Source: JALZAH01 sp051000755
GTDB lineage: Bacteria > Actinomycetota > Acidimicrobiia > Acidimicrobiales > Palsa-688
Reading direction: 5' to 3'
Length of the DNA stretch: 36,687 nucleotides
NCBI GenBank assembly: GCA_051000755.1
Contig: JBPCNZ010000004.1
Location: forward strand, 1 to 36,687
Shown: positions 22,949 to 30,669 of the stretch, one piece after another
Layout of the letters: each line of letters opens with the position of its first letter
Numbering within the stretch: the first letter of the stretch is position 1
Notes under the pieces: model-generated
Databases searched by the model: none
What the model was told of the DNA's origin: nothing
The model's input: the letters and a program-made list of their open reading frames with translations, nothing else
Position numbers and translations under genes: made by a program

Positions 22949-23578
22949 TCAGTCCCGTTTCGGACTGGCCGTAGGCGCACCGGTCCCGACCAGCTGGCGA
23001 GGGGAGAGGACCTCGTCGACCATGCCATAGGACACCGCATCGTCGGCGCCGAGGATGTAGTCGCGGTCGGTGTCGCGGCTCACCCGCTCCACGGGTTGGC
23101 CGGTGTGGTGGGCCAGGATCTCCTCGAGGCGGTGGCGGAGGAAGCCGATCTCCCTGGCCTGGTTCTCGATGTCGATCGACTGGCCTTGGGCACCACCGTG
23201 CGGTTGATGGATGAGCACCCGCGAGTTGGGGAGGGCAAACCGCTTGCCGTGCGTACCCCCCGCCAGGAGCACGGCTGCCCCCGATGCCGCCATGCCCAGG
23301 CACACGGTGGACACGTCGGCGGCCACGATCTGCATGGTGTCGTAGATGGCAAACGTGGAGGTCACCGAACCGCCCGGGCTGTTGATGTACAGGCAGATGT
23401 CCCGGTCGGGATCCTCGGCCTCGAGGTGCAGCAGCTGGGCCGTCAGGAGGCTGGCGCTGGCGTCGTTGATCTCGGTGTTGAGCATGATGATCCGGTCTTT
23501 GAGCAACCTCGAATAGATGTCGAAGGACCGCTCGCCGCGGGCCGACTGTTCGATGACGGTGGGGACCAGATAGCTCAT
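22949..23578 (-). CDS. clpP: ATP-dependent Clp protease proteolytic subunit
   Basis: A 209-residue self-compartmentalising serine protease. The oxyanion/substrate loop is NSPGGSV (66-72), the nucleophile Ser99 is in GMAASGAAVLLAGG, His124 is in RVLIHQPHGG, and the catalytic Asp lies in SRDTDRDYI (about 168-175). It would form tetradecamers and degrade proteins delivered by ClpX or ClpC. Actinobacteria usually carry two or more clpP genes; no second copy or clpX is seen nearby, so this may be a solitary paralogue. The ATG at 23578 has GAGAGGAG upstream, making this one of the clearly SD-led genes here. A palindrome occupies its promoter spacer. Confidence 0.95.
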   Translation of the reverse strand: MSYLVPTVIEQSARGERSFDIYSRLLKDRIIMLNTEINDASASLLTAQLLHLEAEDPDRDICLYINSPGGSVTSTFAIYDTMQIVAADVSTVCLGMAASGAAVLLAGGTHGKRFALPNSRVLIHQPHGGAQGQSIDIENQAREIGFLRHRLEEILAHHTGQPVERVSRDTDRDYILGADDAVSYGMVDEVLSPRQLVGTGAPTASPKRD

Positions 23579-23609
23579 GGGTGGGGCTCCTCTCGCTGGG
23601 CGCCCGCAG

Positions 23610-23638
23610 CCTATACGCAACTCCGAGGTTGCGTGTAA
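23610..23638 (-). promoter_or_regulatory. clpP promoter with palindromic operator in the spacer
   Basis: Minus strand: -35-like TTACAC (23638-23633), 17 bases, -10-like TATAGG (23615-23610). The perfect inverted repeat ACGCAAC-N6-GTTGCGT (23615-23634) fills the spacer. A regulator bound there would block the promoter. It does not match the ClgR or HspR consensus as I recall them. The core GCAAC-N6-GTTGC recurs at 23897. Confidence 0.5.
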
Positions 23639-23994
23639 GAGATTCGGGCGGGGCCAGGGGCGAGGCCGCCACCCGACGCCGCCACCGGTGGCTTGAACCG
23701 AACGTGCCGGTTCTTACGGACTTCGGAACCGAACGTGTCGCCAGGCGGTACGAACGGTGCACGTCGCTGACGGGCCGATGCGTCCGGTTCATTTCGGGGC
23801 AGGCGGCACCGGTACGGGGGCATGCGGCACCGAAACCGGCGCAGTCGGCACCGCAAGAGACGACGCCATCCCGGCGGGACCGCTACGCTCAAAGGGGCAA
23901 CCCGAAGGTTGCTCCTTGATCGGGATCATCGCAGGAAGACGCCAGGACCCAGGACCCAAGACGCGAGACCCAGGAAGATGTCAGGAGGCAGAGC
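23639..23994. other. Intergenic region between clpP and the SRPBCC gene
   Basis: About 356 bases without a convincing gene; possible reading frames here have arginine-rich, low-complexity products. It holds a 12-bp direct repeat GAACCGAACGTG (23695-23706 and 23726-23737), several GGCACCG copies between 23805 and 23855, a GCAAC palindrome and a TGATC palindrome near 23900-23928, and a stretch of ACCCAGGA-like repeats just before the SRPBCC start. Confidence 0.6.
23884..23928 (+). promoter_or_regulatory. Candidate promoter and operators of the SRPBCC/ArsR pair
   Basis: TACGCT at 23884-23889 could be a -10 box. It is followed by GCAAC-N6-GTTGC (23897-23912), which also forms a 9-bp RNA hairpin with a CGAA loop (23894-23915), and by the perfect palindrome TGATC-GG-GATCA (23917-23928), a possible site for the ArsR regulator encoded at the end of the operon. 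Confidence 0.4.
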
Positions 23995-24489
23995 ATGATC
24001 GAACGTCAGCTGGTGCTGCCCGTGCCCGCCGAGAGCCTGTGGGACGCCATCACCGATCCGGCGGACGTGGCGGCCTGGTTCGGATCAACGGTGGAGTGGG
24101 AGCTGCGCCCCGGTGCTCCGGCTCGCTTCGACGGCCATGACGGCAGCCGGCGCCGGGGGCTGGTGACCGAGGTGCAGCCGGGCCGGCGTCTCAGCTTCCG
24201 GTGGTGGAACGATTCCGATGGTCCCCACACCGCCTCCGAGGTGACCTATGACCTCGACCCCGATCCTGACGGTGACGGAACCCGGCTGGTGGTGACCGAG
24301 CGCCCCGTCGACCCGGCCCCGTCGATGGGCCAGCCCGCCACCACCGAGCGCCCGGCGGCTTCGGTCGCCCCCCTGTCGACCAGCCTGCGGATGGACGCCG
24401 GTCGGGAGACGTGGACGGACTGGGACGGCCGGCTCTTCGGCGCCTGGGCCCTGGCCACCTCCCGTGTCATGGCCGGAGGTCGCCACTGA
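23995..24489 (+). CDS. SRPBCC (AHSA1-like) domain protein
   Basis: A 164-residue protein of the START/Bet v1-like fold. The opening IERQLVLPVPAESLWDAITDPADVAAWFG and the middle LVTEVQPGRRLSFRWWND are typical of AHSA1-type proteins coupled to ArsR regulators; a late LRMDAGRETWTDWDGRLFGAW helix closes the hydrophobic cavity. Relatives bind small hydrophobic ligands; the ligand is unknown. AGGAGG lies shortly before the ATG, so this gene is SD-led with a leader of about 100 bases if the promoter at 23884 is right. A 29-base gap separates it from the ArsR gene. Confidence 0.85.
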   Translation: MIERQLVLPVPAESLWDAITDPADVAAWFGSTVEWELRPGAPARFDGHDGSRRRGLVTEVQPGRRLSFRWWNDSDGPHTASEVTYDLDPDPDGDGTRLVVTERPVDPAPSMGQPATTERPAASVAPLSTSLRMDAGRETWTDWDGRLFGAWALATSRVMAGGRH

Positions 24490-24518
24490 TCGCCGGCCCG
24501 GGGCCGGGGCCGCCCGGC

Positions 24519-24824
24519 GTGGATGCCGTGTTCGCCGCTCTGGCCGATCCCACCCGCCGGGTCCTGCTCGACCGCCTGTCGCGCCAGGGCCCGCAGAACG
24601 CCACTGAGTTGGGCCGGGACACACCGATGAGCCGGCAGGCCGTGGCCAAGCACCTCGCCTCCCTGGAGGCGGCCGGTCTGGTGACGTCGCAGCGCCAGGG
24701 TCGGGAGGTCCGCTACGAGCTGGTCCGCACGACGGTCAACGAGGCGACGACCTGGCTCGACGAGGTCGGCGCTCGCTGGGACGATCGTCTCGACGCCCTC
24801 AAGCGCCACCTCGGGGCACCGTAG
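24519..24824 (+). CDS. ArsR-family transcriptional regulator
   Basis: About 101 residues, the usual size. VFAALADPTRRVLLDRLSRQ begins the winged helix-turn-helix, followed by NATELGRDTPMSRQAVAKHLASLEAAGLVTSQRQGREVRYEL with the recognition helix and the beta-wing. No cysteine metal site is seen, so it belongs to the non-metal branch that pairs with SRPBCC proteins. It probably represses its own operon. The start is not certain: GTG 24519 is the first plausible codon after the SRPBCC stop, GTG 24528 is an alternative, and no ribosome binding site is obvious, suggesting translation coupled to the upstream gene. Confidence 0.85.
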   Translation: MDAVFAALADPTRRVLLDRLSRQGPQNATELGRDTPMSRQAVAKHLASLEAAGLVTSQRQGREVRYELVRTTVNEATTWLDEVGARWDDRLDALKRHLGAP

Positions 24825-24855
24825 GCACCGTGGGAGCCGTGAGCAGCGCCGACGG

Positions 24856-26238
24856 CTACCGGGCGATCCCGCCTTTGGTCATGGCGACCACGTCGAGGGC
24901 CTTGTCCACGTCGGCTTCGCTCATGAGCCCCCGCTCCAGGACGACGGTCCTCAGGTCCTTGCCTTCGGCCATCGACGCCTTGATGACCTTGGCCGCCTCC
25001 TCGTAGCCGATGTAGGGGTTGAGGGCGGTCCCGATGGACGGCGACGACAGGGCGTAGGTCCGGCACTGCTCGACATTGGCCTCGATGCCGGCGATGCACT
25101 TGTCAGCGAACACCCGGGAGACGGCGGCGAGGAGGCGGATCGACTCGAGGAGGTTGCGGCCGATGACGGGGAGCATGACGTTGAGCTCGAGGTTGCCGGC
25201 CGCCCCGCCGAAGGCCACGGCCGCGTCGTTGCCGATGACCTGGGCCACGACCTGGGAGACGGCTTCGGGGATGACCGGGTTTACTTTGCCTGGCATGATC
25301 GACGAGCCGGGCTGCAGATCGGGGATGCGGATCTCCGAGAGGCCCGTGCGCGGCCCGCTGCCCATCCAGCGCAGATCTGTGGCGCACTTGTAGAGCGACA
25401 CGGCGATGGTGCGAAGGACGCCGGACGCCTCGACCAGGGCGTCGCGGGCACCCTGGGCCTCGAAATGGTCGCGGGCCTCGGTGAGGGGTAGGCCGGTGGC
25501 CTCGACGATGCGGGCGATGACACCCCCGGCGAACTCCTGGGGGGCGTTGATGCCGGTGCCGACGGCGGTGCCACCGAGGGGAAGCTCGCCCACCCGGGGC
25601 AGGACCCCCTCGAGACGCTCGATGCCGTGCTCGATCGCGGCGGCGTAGCCGCCGAACTCCTGGCCCAGGGTGACCGGAGTGGCATCCATGAGGTGGGTCC
25701 GTCCGGACTTGACGACGTCGGCGAACTCCCCGGCCTTGTCCCGCAACGTGGTGGCCAGGTGCTCGAGGGCGGGGATCAGGGTGTTGACGATCTCGGTGGT
25801 GGCGGCGAGGTGCATGGCCGAGGGGAAGGTGTCGTTGGACGACTGGGAGCTGTTGACGTCGTCGTTGGGGTGGACTCTGGACCCGAGGCGCTGGGCGGCG
25901 AGGGTGGCCAGGACCTCGTTCATGTTCATGTTGGTGGAGGTACCGGACCCGGTCTGGAAGACATCGATGGGGAATTGCGCATCCCAGCGCCCCTCGGCCA
26001 CCTCTTGGGCGGCTCCGGCGATGGCGTCGGCCACGTCGGCATCCACGATCTTCAGCTTGGCGTTCTCGAGGGCGGCCGCCCCCTTGAGGGAGGCCAGAGC
26101 GGCGATCAGCGACGACTCGACCGTCATGCCGGAGATGGGGAAGTTGTCCACCGCCCGCTGGGTCTGGGCCTGCCACTTGGCGTCGCTCGGGACCCGCACC
26201 TCGCCCATGGAGTCGTGCTCGATTCGGAACTCGGTCAT
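24856..26238 (-). CDS. fumC: Class II fumarate hydratase
   Basis: A 460-residue homotetrameric TCA-cycle enzyme that interconverts fumarate and malate without a metal. Visible signatures: GSGTSTNMNMNEVLA, VNSSQSSNDTFPSAMH, GRTHLMDATPVTLGQE with the active-site His, GTAVGTGINAP and the superfamily signature GSSIMPGKVN at 311-320 with the catalytic Ser loop. The length is normal. The malate produced links to glyoxylate and acetyl-CoA handling through the malyl-CoA lyase-like gene in this window, although the genes are not linked. TACCGT lies 7 bases before the ATG. It is divergent from the NlpC/P60 gene. Confidence 0.97.
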   Translation of the reverse strand: MTEFRIEHDSMGEVRVPSDAKWQAQTQRAVDNFPISGMTVESSLIAALASLKGAAALENAKLKIVDADVADAIAGAAQEVAEGRWDAQFPIDVFQTGSGTSTNMNMNEVLATLAAQRLGSRVHPNDDVNSSQSSNDTFPSAMHLAATTEIVNTLIPALEHLATTLRDKAGEFADVVKSGRTHLMDATPVTLGQEFGGYAAAIEHGIERLEGVLPRVGELPLGGTAVGTGINAPQEFAGGVIARIVEATGLPLTEARDHFEAQGARDALVEASGVLRTIAVSLYKCATDLRWMGSGPRTGLSEIRIPDLQPGSSIMPGKVNPVIPEAVSQVVAQVIGNDAAVAFGGAAGNLELNVMLPVIGRNLLESIRLLAAVSRVFADKCIAGIEANVEQCRTYALSSPSIGTALNPYIGYEEAAKVIKASMAEGKDLRTVVLERGLMSEADVDKALDVVAMTKGGIAR

Positions 26239-26245
26239 ACCTCGG

Positions 26246-26251
26246 ACGGTA
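26246..26251 (-). promoter_or_regulatory. -10 box TACCGT, leaderless fumC
   Basis: TACCGT on the minus strand ends 7 bases before the fumC ATG at 26238. Confidence 0.5.
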
Positions 26252-26271
26252 CCTCAGGGTGTTGGCCACTC

Positions 26272-26320
26272 TTGTTGCCTGTGGGACTGAAGTGACAGAT
26301 GTTGTTCCTGTGACTAACCT
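26272..26320 (+). promoter_or_regulatory. Promoter of the NlpC/P60 gene with a direct repeat
   Basis: -35 GTGACA (26292-26297), 17-base spacer, -10 TAACCT (26315-26320); the transcript would start near 26327 with a leader of about 34 bases and an SD. A related sequence occurs twice: TTGTTGCCTGTGGGACT (26272-26288) and TTGTTCCTGTGACT (26302-26315), about three helical turns apart, a possible activator or repressor site. Confidence 0.5.
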
Positions 26321-26360
26321 CCGCGCCCAGGTCCTGCGGGTCCGGCCTGAGGAGGTTCCC

Positions 26361-27734
26361 TTGTCTGCACCAGCACAACCAGAGAAAACGCCACCCGTCA
26401 GCGGCGGACGCCGGCGCACGCTGGCCGCCTGTGCCGCCGCCGGTCTGGCCCTCAGCACGGTCGTCGGCGCCCCCACGGCGTGGGCCCAGCCCGCGGCGTC
26501 AACCGCAGCCACCACGGCCAGCACCGCCACCACCACTCCCACGCCGGGGAATGGCACCTCGTCCTTGAACGATGAAGCGGCGTCGCTCGCGGCCCAGATC
26601 CAGCGCCAGGGCCGCCAGGCCGATCAGCTCTCCGAACAGGCCGACCGGGCTCAGATCCAGGTGGGCCAGATCGCCGATCAGCTCCGGGGGGCCCAGGCGG
26701 CACTGGCCGCAACGTCGGCCAAGTTGGGCAAGGCCACGTTCACCCTCGCCCACCAGGCCGTGGCCGCCTACATGCAGGGCGGCCGCCAGCCCCTGACCTA
26801 CGTGGCCAACGACACCGCCGACGACAAGGCCCTGATCAACGGTTACGCCTCGGCGGTGGCCGGCATCCAGCAGCGTGACGTCGACGCCTACCAGCTCCTG
26901 CGCAGACAGCAGAGCGACCAGACCCAGGCCCTGTCCGTGGCCCAGAGCTCGGCGGTGGCATCGGTCGAGCAACTTCGGGCCGCCCAGGGCGCCGCCCAGT
27001 CGCTGGCCGCCGGGGAGCAACGCACCCTCGACAACATCGGGGCCCAGCCCCGGCTCACCACCCTGGTGGCCACGGCCGAGACGTCGCAGTACCAGACGAC
27101 CGCCCCGGCGGTGCGGGCCCGCTTCACGCCGGGGGCCGCCAGCCAGCCGGGCCACGCCAACACGGTGGCCTCCGGCGCCACCGGACGCGTCGCCGCCAGC
27201 GCCACTGCCGGTCCCACCTACGCCTCGCCGGTCGCCGTCCCGTCACCGTCCGGCGGACCGTCCCCGACTCCGGCGCCGGGGACGGCGCCCGTCACCCGGG
27301 CGCCCCTGACCACGACACCCGCCACGCCGGTGACGACCGCCTCGTCCCCCCCCACCGGCCCTTCCCCCCCACCGGCCCCGCCCGCGGGTGTGTCGGCCGC
27401 CATCGCCTACGCCTACGCCCAGATCGGCAAGCCCTACCAGTGGGGGGGAGCCGGGCCGAGCAGCTTCGATTGCTCTGGTCTGGTCATGCGGGCCTATGAG
27501 GCGGCGGGGATCAACTTCGACCACTCGGCCCAGGACCAGTACAACGGCACCGCCCGGGTGTCGATCAGCGCCCTGCGAGCGGGCGATCTGGTCTTCTTCG
27601 GTACGCCCGGCAACGTCTACCACGTGGGCATCTACGTGGGCGGCGGGAGCATGGTGGACGCTCCCCACACCGGCGCCGACGTCCGGGTGGAGGGGATCTA
27701 CTGGAGCGACCTGCTGGCCGGCGGCCGCGTCTGA
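26361..27734 (+). CDS. Secreted NlpC/P60 peptidoglycan hydrolase (RipA-like layout)
   Basis: A 457-residue exported protein. The signal peptide is RRRTLAACAAAGLALSTVVG to about TAWA. A long alanine/glutamine-rich coiled coil follows (about 65-235, ASLAAQIQRQGRQADQLSEQ onward), then a Thr/Pro/Ser linker (about 250-345), and a C-terminal NlpC/P60 domain with Cys371 (FDCSGLVMRAYEAAG), His421 (YHVGIYVGG) and probably His436. The enzyme cleaves peptide cross-links in the cell wall during division, as RipA-type proteins do; the coiled coil may regulate it or bind FtsEX. The TTG start at 26361 is set by GAGGAGG five bases upstream. Confidence 0.9.
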   Translation: MSAPAQPEKTPPVSGGRRRTLAACAAAGLALSTVVGAPTAWAQPAASTAATTASTATTTPTPGNGTSSLNDEAASLAAQIQRQGRQADQLSEQADRAQIQVGQIADQLRGAQAALAATSAKLGKATFTLAHQAVAAYMQGGRQPLTYVANDTADDKALINGYASAVAGIQQRDVDAYQLLRRQQSDQTQALSVAQSSAVASVEQLRAAQGAAQSLAAGEQRTLDNIGAQPRLTTLVATAETSQYQTTAPAVRARFTPGAASQPGHANTVASGATGRVAASATAGPTYASPVAVPSPSGGPSPTPAPGTAPVTRAPLTTTPATPVTTASSPPTGPSPPPAPPAGVSAAIAYAYAQIGKPYQWGGAGPSSFDCSGLVMRAYEAAGINFDHSAQDQYNGTARVSISALRAGDLVFFGTPGNVYHVGIYVGGGSMVDAPHTGADVRVEGIYWSDLLAGGRV

Positions 27735-27739
27735 GCCCT

Positions 27740-27745
27740 TAGGCT
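27740..27745 (+). promoter_or_regulatory. -10 box TAGGCT, leaderless MDR gene
   Basis: TAGGCT ends 7 bases before the ATG at 27753, in the 18-base gap after the NlpC/P60 stop. Confidence 0.5.
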
Positions 27746-27752
27746 CGCCGCC

Positions 27753-28694
27753 ATGCGTGCCGCCACCGTCGACGATGGTCGAATCGAAGTCAGGGACCAT
27801 CCCGATCCCGAGCCGGGCTTCGCCCAGCTGCTCGTCCGCGTCCGCGGCGCCGGCCTCAACGGCGCCGACCTGATGCAGATGCAGGGCCACTATCCCGCTC
27901 CCCCGGGCGCGCCCAAGGACATCCCCGGCCTGGAGCTGGCCGGGGAGATCGTGGGTCTCGGGCCCGAGGCGACCCGCTTCGCCCTCGGCGATCGGGTCAT
28001 GAGCGTCGTCGGCGGGGGCGGTCAGGCGGAGCTGGCCATCATCCACGAGCGCGAAGCCATGGCCGTCCCGGCCCACCTCGACTGGGCCGAGGCCGGAGGC
28101 CTCCCCGAGGTCTTCACCACCGCCCACGACGCCCTGTTCACCCAGGCCGGGCTGCGGGTCGGCGAGCGCCTCTGCGTGCACGGAGCGGCCGGGGGCGTGG
28201 GCACGGCCGCGGTACAACTCGGGCTGGCGGCCGGGGCCCGGGTGGTGGCCACCGTGCGCAACGCCGGCGCCCGGTCCCGGGTCGCCGACCTCGGCGCCAC
28301 CGTGATCGACCCGTCCGAGACCACCGAGCACGGCCCCTACGACGTGATCCTCGAGCTGGTCGGGGCCCCCAACATGGACGCCAACATGGCTTCCCTCGCG
28401 TCCTGCGGGCGCATCGCGGTGATCGGCGTCGGGGGCGGGCCGCGCGTCGAGCTCGACCTGCGGGCCCTTATGGGCAGCCGGGGCCGGATCCACGGCTCCA
28501 CCCTGCGGGCCCGGCCCCTGGAGGCCAAGGCCGATGCGGCGCGGGCCATGGAGGCCCAGGTCCTCCCCCTCTTCGAGCGGGGGGCGGTGCGGGTCCCGGT
28601 CCACGCCACCTTCGACCTGGAGGACGCGGCGGGCGCCTACGACCATTTCGCGGCCGGCTCCAAGTTCGGCAAGATCGTCCTCCTGATGGCTTGA
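27753..28694 (+). CDS. MDR-family NADPH:quinone reductase-like oxidoreductase
   Basis: A 313-residue medium-chain reductase of the quinone oxidoreductase branch, without the zinc-ligand cysteines. Features: GAGLNGADLMQMQGHYP, PGLELAGEIVGLG, GDRVMSVVGGGGQAELAI, and the Rossmann motif HGAAGGVGTAAVQLGLAAGARVVAT, with the NADPH-binding ATVRN strand end. The C-terminus ends GKIVLLM as in quinone reductases. The substrate may be a quinone or an alpha,beta-unsaturated carbonyl. The stop TGA overlaps the TTG start of the next gene (TTGA), so the two form an operon. Confidence 0.92.
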   Translation: MRAATVDDGRIEVRDHPDPEPGFAQLLVRVRGAGLNGADLMQMQGHYPAPPGAPKDIPGLELAGEIVGLGPEATRFALGDRVMSVVGGGGQAELAIIHEREAMAVPAHLDWAEAGGLPEVFTTAHDALFTQAGLRVGERLCVHGAAGGVGTAAVQLGLAAGARVVATVRNAGARSRVADLGATVIDPSETTEHGPYDVILELVGAPNMDANMASLASCGRIAVIGVGGGPRVELDLRALMGSRGRIHGSTLRARPLEAKADAARAMEAQVLPLFERGAVRVPVHATFDLEDAAGAYDHFAAGSKFGKIVLLMA

Positions 28695-29401
28695 GCGACC
28701 GCCTCGACCTCCTGGCCAACGCCACCTGGCACGCCCTGACCGGACCACAGGCCGGTGCCGGCGTGCGGGCCCGGCACGCGGCCCGCTTCCTCCCCGACGT
28801 GTGTCCCTTCGTGGCGCTCGACGACCCGGCCGACCCGGAGGCGTGGGCCGACCTGGCCGGCCTGCTCGGGCCGGGTGGCCGGGGCATGCTGTTCCGGGAC
28901 GCAGTGGAGGTCCCGCCCGGCTGGTCGGAGCAATGGCGGGGCGCGGGGGTCCAGATGGTGGCCCACGCCTGCGTCGGCCCCCGCCGCCCGGCTGCGGAAC
29001 CGGCCGCCGAGGTGGTCGACCTCGACGAGACGGACGCAACGGCCATGAGGGATCTGGTGGGTCGGACCGAGCCGGGCCCGTGGGAGGCCCGGACCCACAC
29101 CCTCGGTCCGTTCGTCGGGGTGAAGGTGGCGGAACGGCTGGTGGCCATGGCCGGCACCCGGCTGCACCCGGCTCCGTACCGGGAGATCAGCGCGGTGTGC
29201 ACCGACGCCGACCAGCGGGGCCGTGGTCTGGCCGGGTTGCTGATCACCCGCCTGGCAGCGGGGATGCGGGAAAGGGGCGAGACGCCGTTCCTGCAGGCTG
29301 CGGCCTGGAACGCCGGAGCCATCCGCCTCTACCGGGAGCTCGGGTTCGAGATCACCCGGGAGGTGGTGTTCGCGGCCGTGACCGCCCCTGACGTCAGCTG
29401 A
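28691..29401 (+). CDS. GNAT-family N-acetyltransferase
   Basis: A 236-residue protein. The C-terminal half is the GNAT domain: EISAVCTDADQRGRGLAGLL is motif A with the acetyl-CoA-binding RGRGLA, and NAGAIRLYRELGFEITREV is motif B. The N-terminal half (about 1-110) is less conserved and may be a degenerate second GNAT domain. The substrate is unknown. The TTG start overlaps the MDR stop (TTGA). The 3' end overlaps the convergent permease gene by 8 bases within the palindrome GTCAGCTGAC (29393-29402), which contains both stop codons. Confidence 0.85.
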   Translation: MSDRLDLLANATWHALTGPQAGAGVRARHAARFLPDVCPFVALDDPADPEAWADLAGLLGPGGRGMLFRDAVEVPPGWSEQWRGAGVQMVAHACVGPRRPAAEPAAEVVDLDETDATAMRDLVGRTEPGPWEARTHTLGPFVGVKVAERLVAMAGTRLHPAPYREISAVCTDADQRGRGLAGLLITRLAAGMRERGETPFLQAAAWNAGAIRLYRELGFEITREVVFAAVTAPDVS

Positions 29402-30650
29402 CCACGCCGGTGCCAGCCAGCACCAGGGCCGTGAGCACACCGGCGAGCGAGGCCGGCAGTCCGACCTGCACACCGATGCGGGAGAAGTCCCGGGCCCGGG
29501 CCGGCACTCCGAGGCGGCGCAGGGCGTCGAGCCACAACAGGCTGGCCAACGAACCGGTGACGACCAGGACCGGACCCATGTTGACCCCGAGGAGGACGGC
29601 CCACAGCGACGGCGTCACCCCCCGGCCGGTGGCGGGCAAGGCGACGAGCAGAGCGGGAAGGTTGTTGACCACGTTGGCCCCGGCGGCAGCCACCCCGGCC
29701 GTGCGGGCCAGGTCGGCCACGCTCGTACCGCCGATCAACTGGTGGACAGGGAGGTGAACGACCGCGGCGGCGGCCAGCACCCCGAGGGAACCGGCGACCA
29801 GGGCTGTCCCAACGGGCACCGCCCGCCAGGGGACAGCCTTCCAGGCGGCGCCATTCCCCGCGTCATGCTGAGCCTTCCGGGCCCGCACCTCCACCCCGAT
29901 CAGGACGGCATCGGCGAGGAGGGCCACCTCCCACGGCGCCAACCCGACGCTGCGCCCGGCCGTGAAGCCGATCAATACGCCGACCACGACGACGCCACCG
30001 ATGACGAGGGCCCGGCGGTCCTGGCCCTCGTCGCCGGTTTCGATGGTGGCGGCCGGGGCGTCGACCTCGGAGCGCCGGAGCAGGGCCCGGTAGCGCCACC
30101 ACCCGACGCTGGTGGCCACCAGTGACGGAAGGCCCAGGTGGACGAGGAAATCCGACGTCCCCGCTCCCGTGGCGGCGGCGGCGATGAGGTTGGTCAGGTT
30201 CGACACCGGCAGGGCCGACGACGCCAGGCAGGCCAGGAGCACCGGCTGGGCGGCGACGAGCAACGGGTCCCAACCGGTGCGCCGGGCGATGCTCACATAC
30301 AGCGGGGTGAGCAGGACCACCGCGGCATCGAGGTTGAGCACCGTGGTCACCAGGGCGGCCAGCACCCACAGCCCACCGACCGATCTCGACCGTCGGGTGA
30401 TGCGAACGGCGACGGTCGTGAAGAACCCGAGCCGGTCCAGGAGGACGGCGAGGGGGACGGCGGCCAGCAGGAACGCCAGAGGGTCGCCCAGCTCCGACAG
30501 GGCCCGGTGGGCGGAGTCGACCGTGATGGCGCCGACGACGACGACGACCACCGCGGCGGCGGCGGGGACCACCCACGCCGGCAGCCGGAACGGGCGCCCC
30601 ACGGCCCCCGCCACCCCAACCAGCAGAGCAACGATGCTCAGGGCAGCCAT
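29394..30650 (-). CDS. SLC13/ArsB-type ion permease
   Basis: A 418-residue protein with about 10-11 hydrophobic helices. LNLDAAVVLLTPLYVSIARR and PVSNLTNLIAAAATG are the paired motifs of the ion-transporter superfamily (arsenite ArsB, citrate, NhaD); the second-half copy is GANVVNNLPALLVALPATG and GVNMGPVLVVTGSLASLLW. ArsB-type arsenite efflux is possible, but no arsenic genes are nearby, so the ion is unknown. It starts 19 bases after the DUF1707 gene on the same strand. A weak GGA-containing site precedes the ATG. It is convergent with the acetyltransferase gene. Confidence 0.82.
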   Translation of the reverse strand: MAALSIVALLVGVAGAVGRPFRLPAWVVPAAAAVVVVVVGAITVDSAHRALSELGDPLAFLLAAVPLAVLLDRLGFFTTVAVRITRRSRSVGGLWVLAALVTTVLNLDAAVVLLTPLYVSIARRTGWDPLLVAAQPVLLACLASSALPVSNLTNLIAAAATGAGTSDFLVHLGLPSLVATSVGWWRYRALLRRSEVDAPAATIETGDEGQDRRALVIGGVVVVGVLIGFTAGRSVGLAPWEVALLADAVLIGVEVRARKAQHDAGNGAAWKAVPWRAVPVGTALVAGSLGVLAAAAVVHLPVHQLIGGTSVADLARTAGVAAAGANVVNNLPALLVALPATGRGVTPSLWAVLLGVNMGPVLVVTGSLASLLWLDALRRLGVPARARDFSRIGVQVGLPASLAGVLTALVLAGTGVVS

Positions 30651-30669
30651 GGATCCGAACGGGCGGCGT

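Noticed and set aside
23581..23919. Plus-strand 112-codon frame in the clpP/SRPBCC gap
   Set aside because: Arginine-rich with no domain, starts over the clpP ribosome binding site, and crosses the operator-like palindromes.
26239..26360. Riboswitch (for example a ydaO-type c-di-AMP element) before the NlpC/P60 gene
   Set aside because: The leader is only about 34 bases and lacks the conserved riboswitch sequences.
27243..29039. A 598-codon minus-strand open frame opposite the NlpC/P60, MDR and GNAT genes
   Set aside because: It crosses three well-supported genes and has low-complexity composition.
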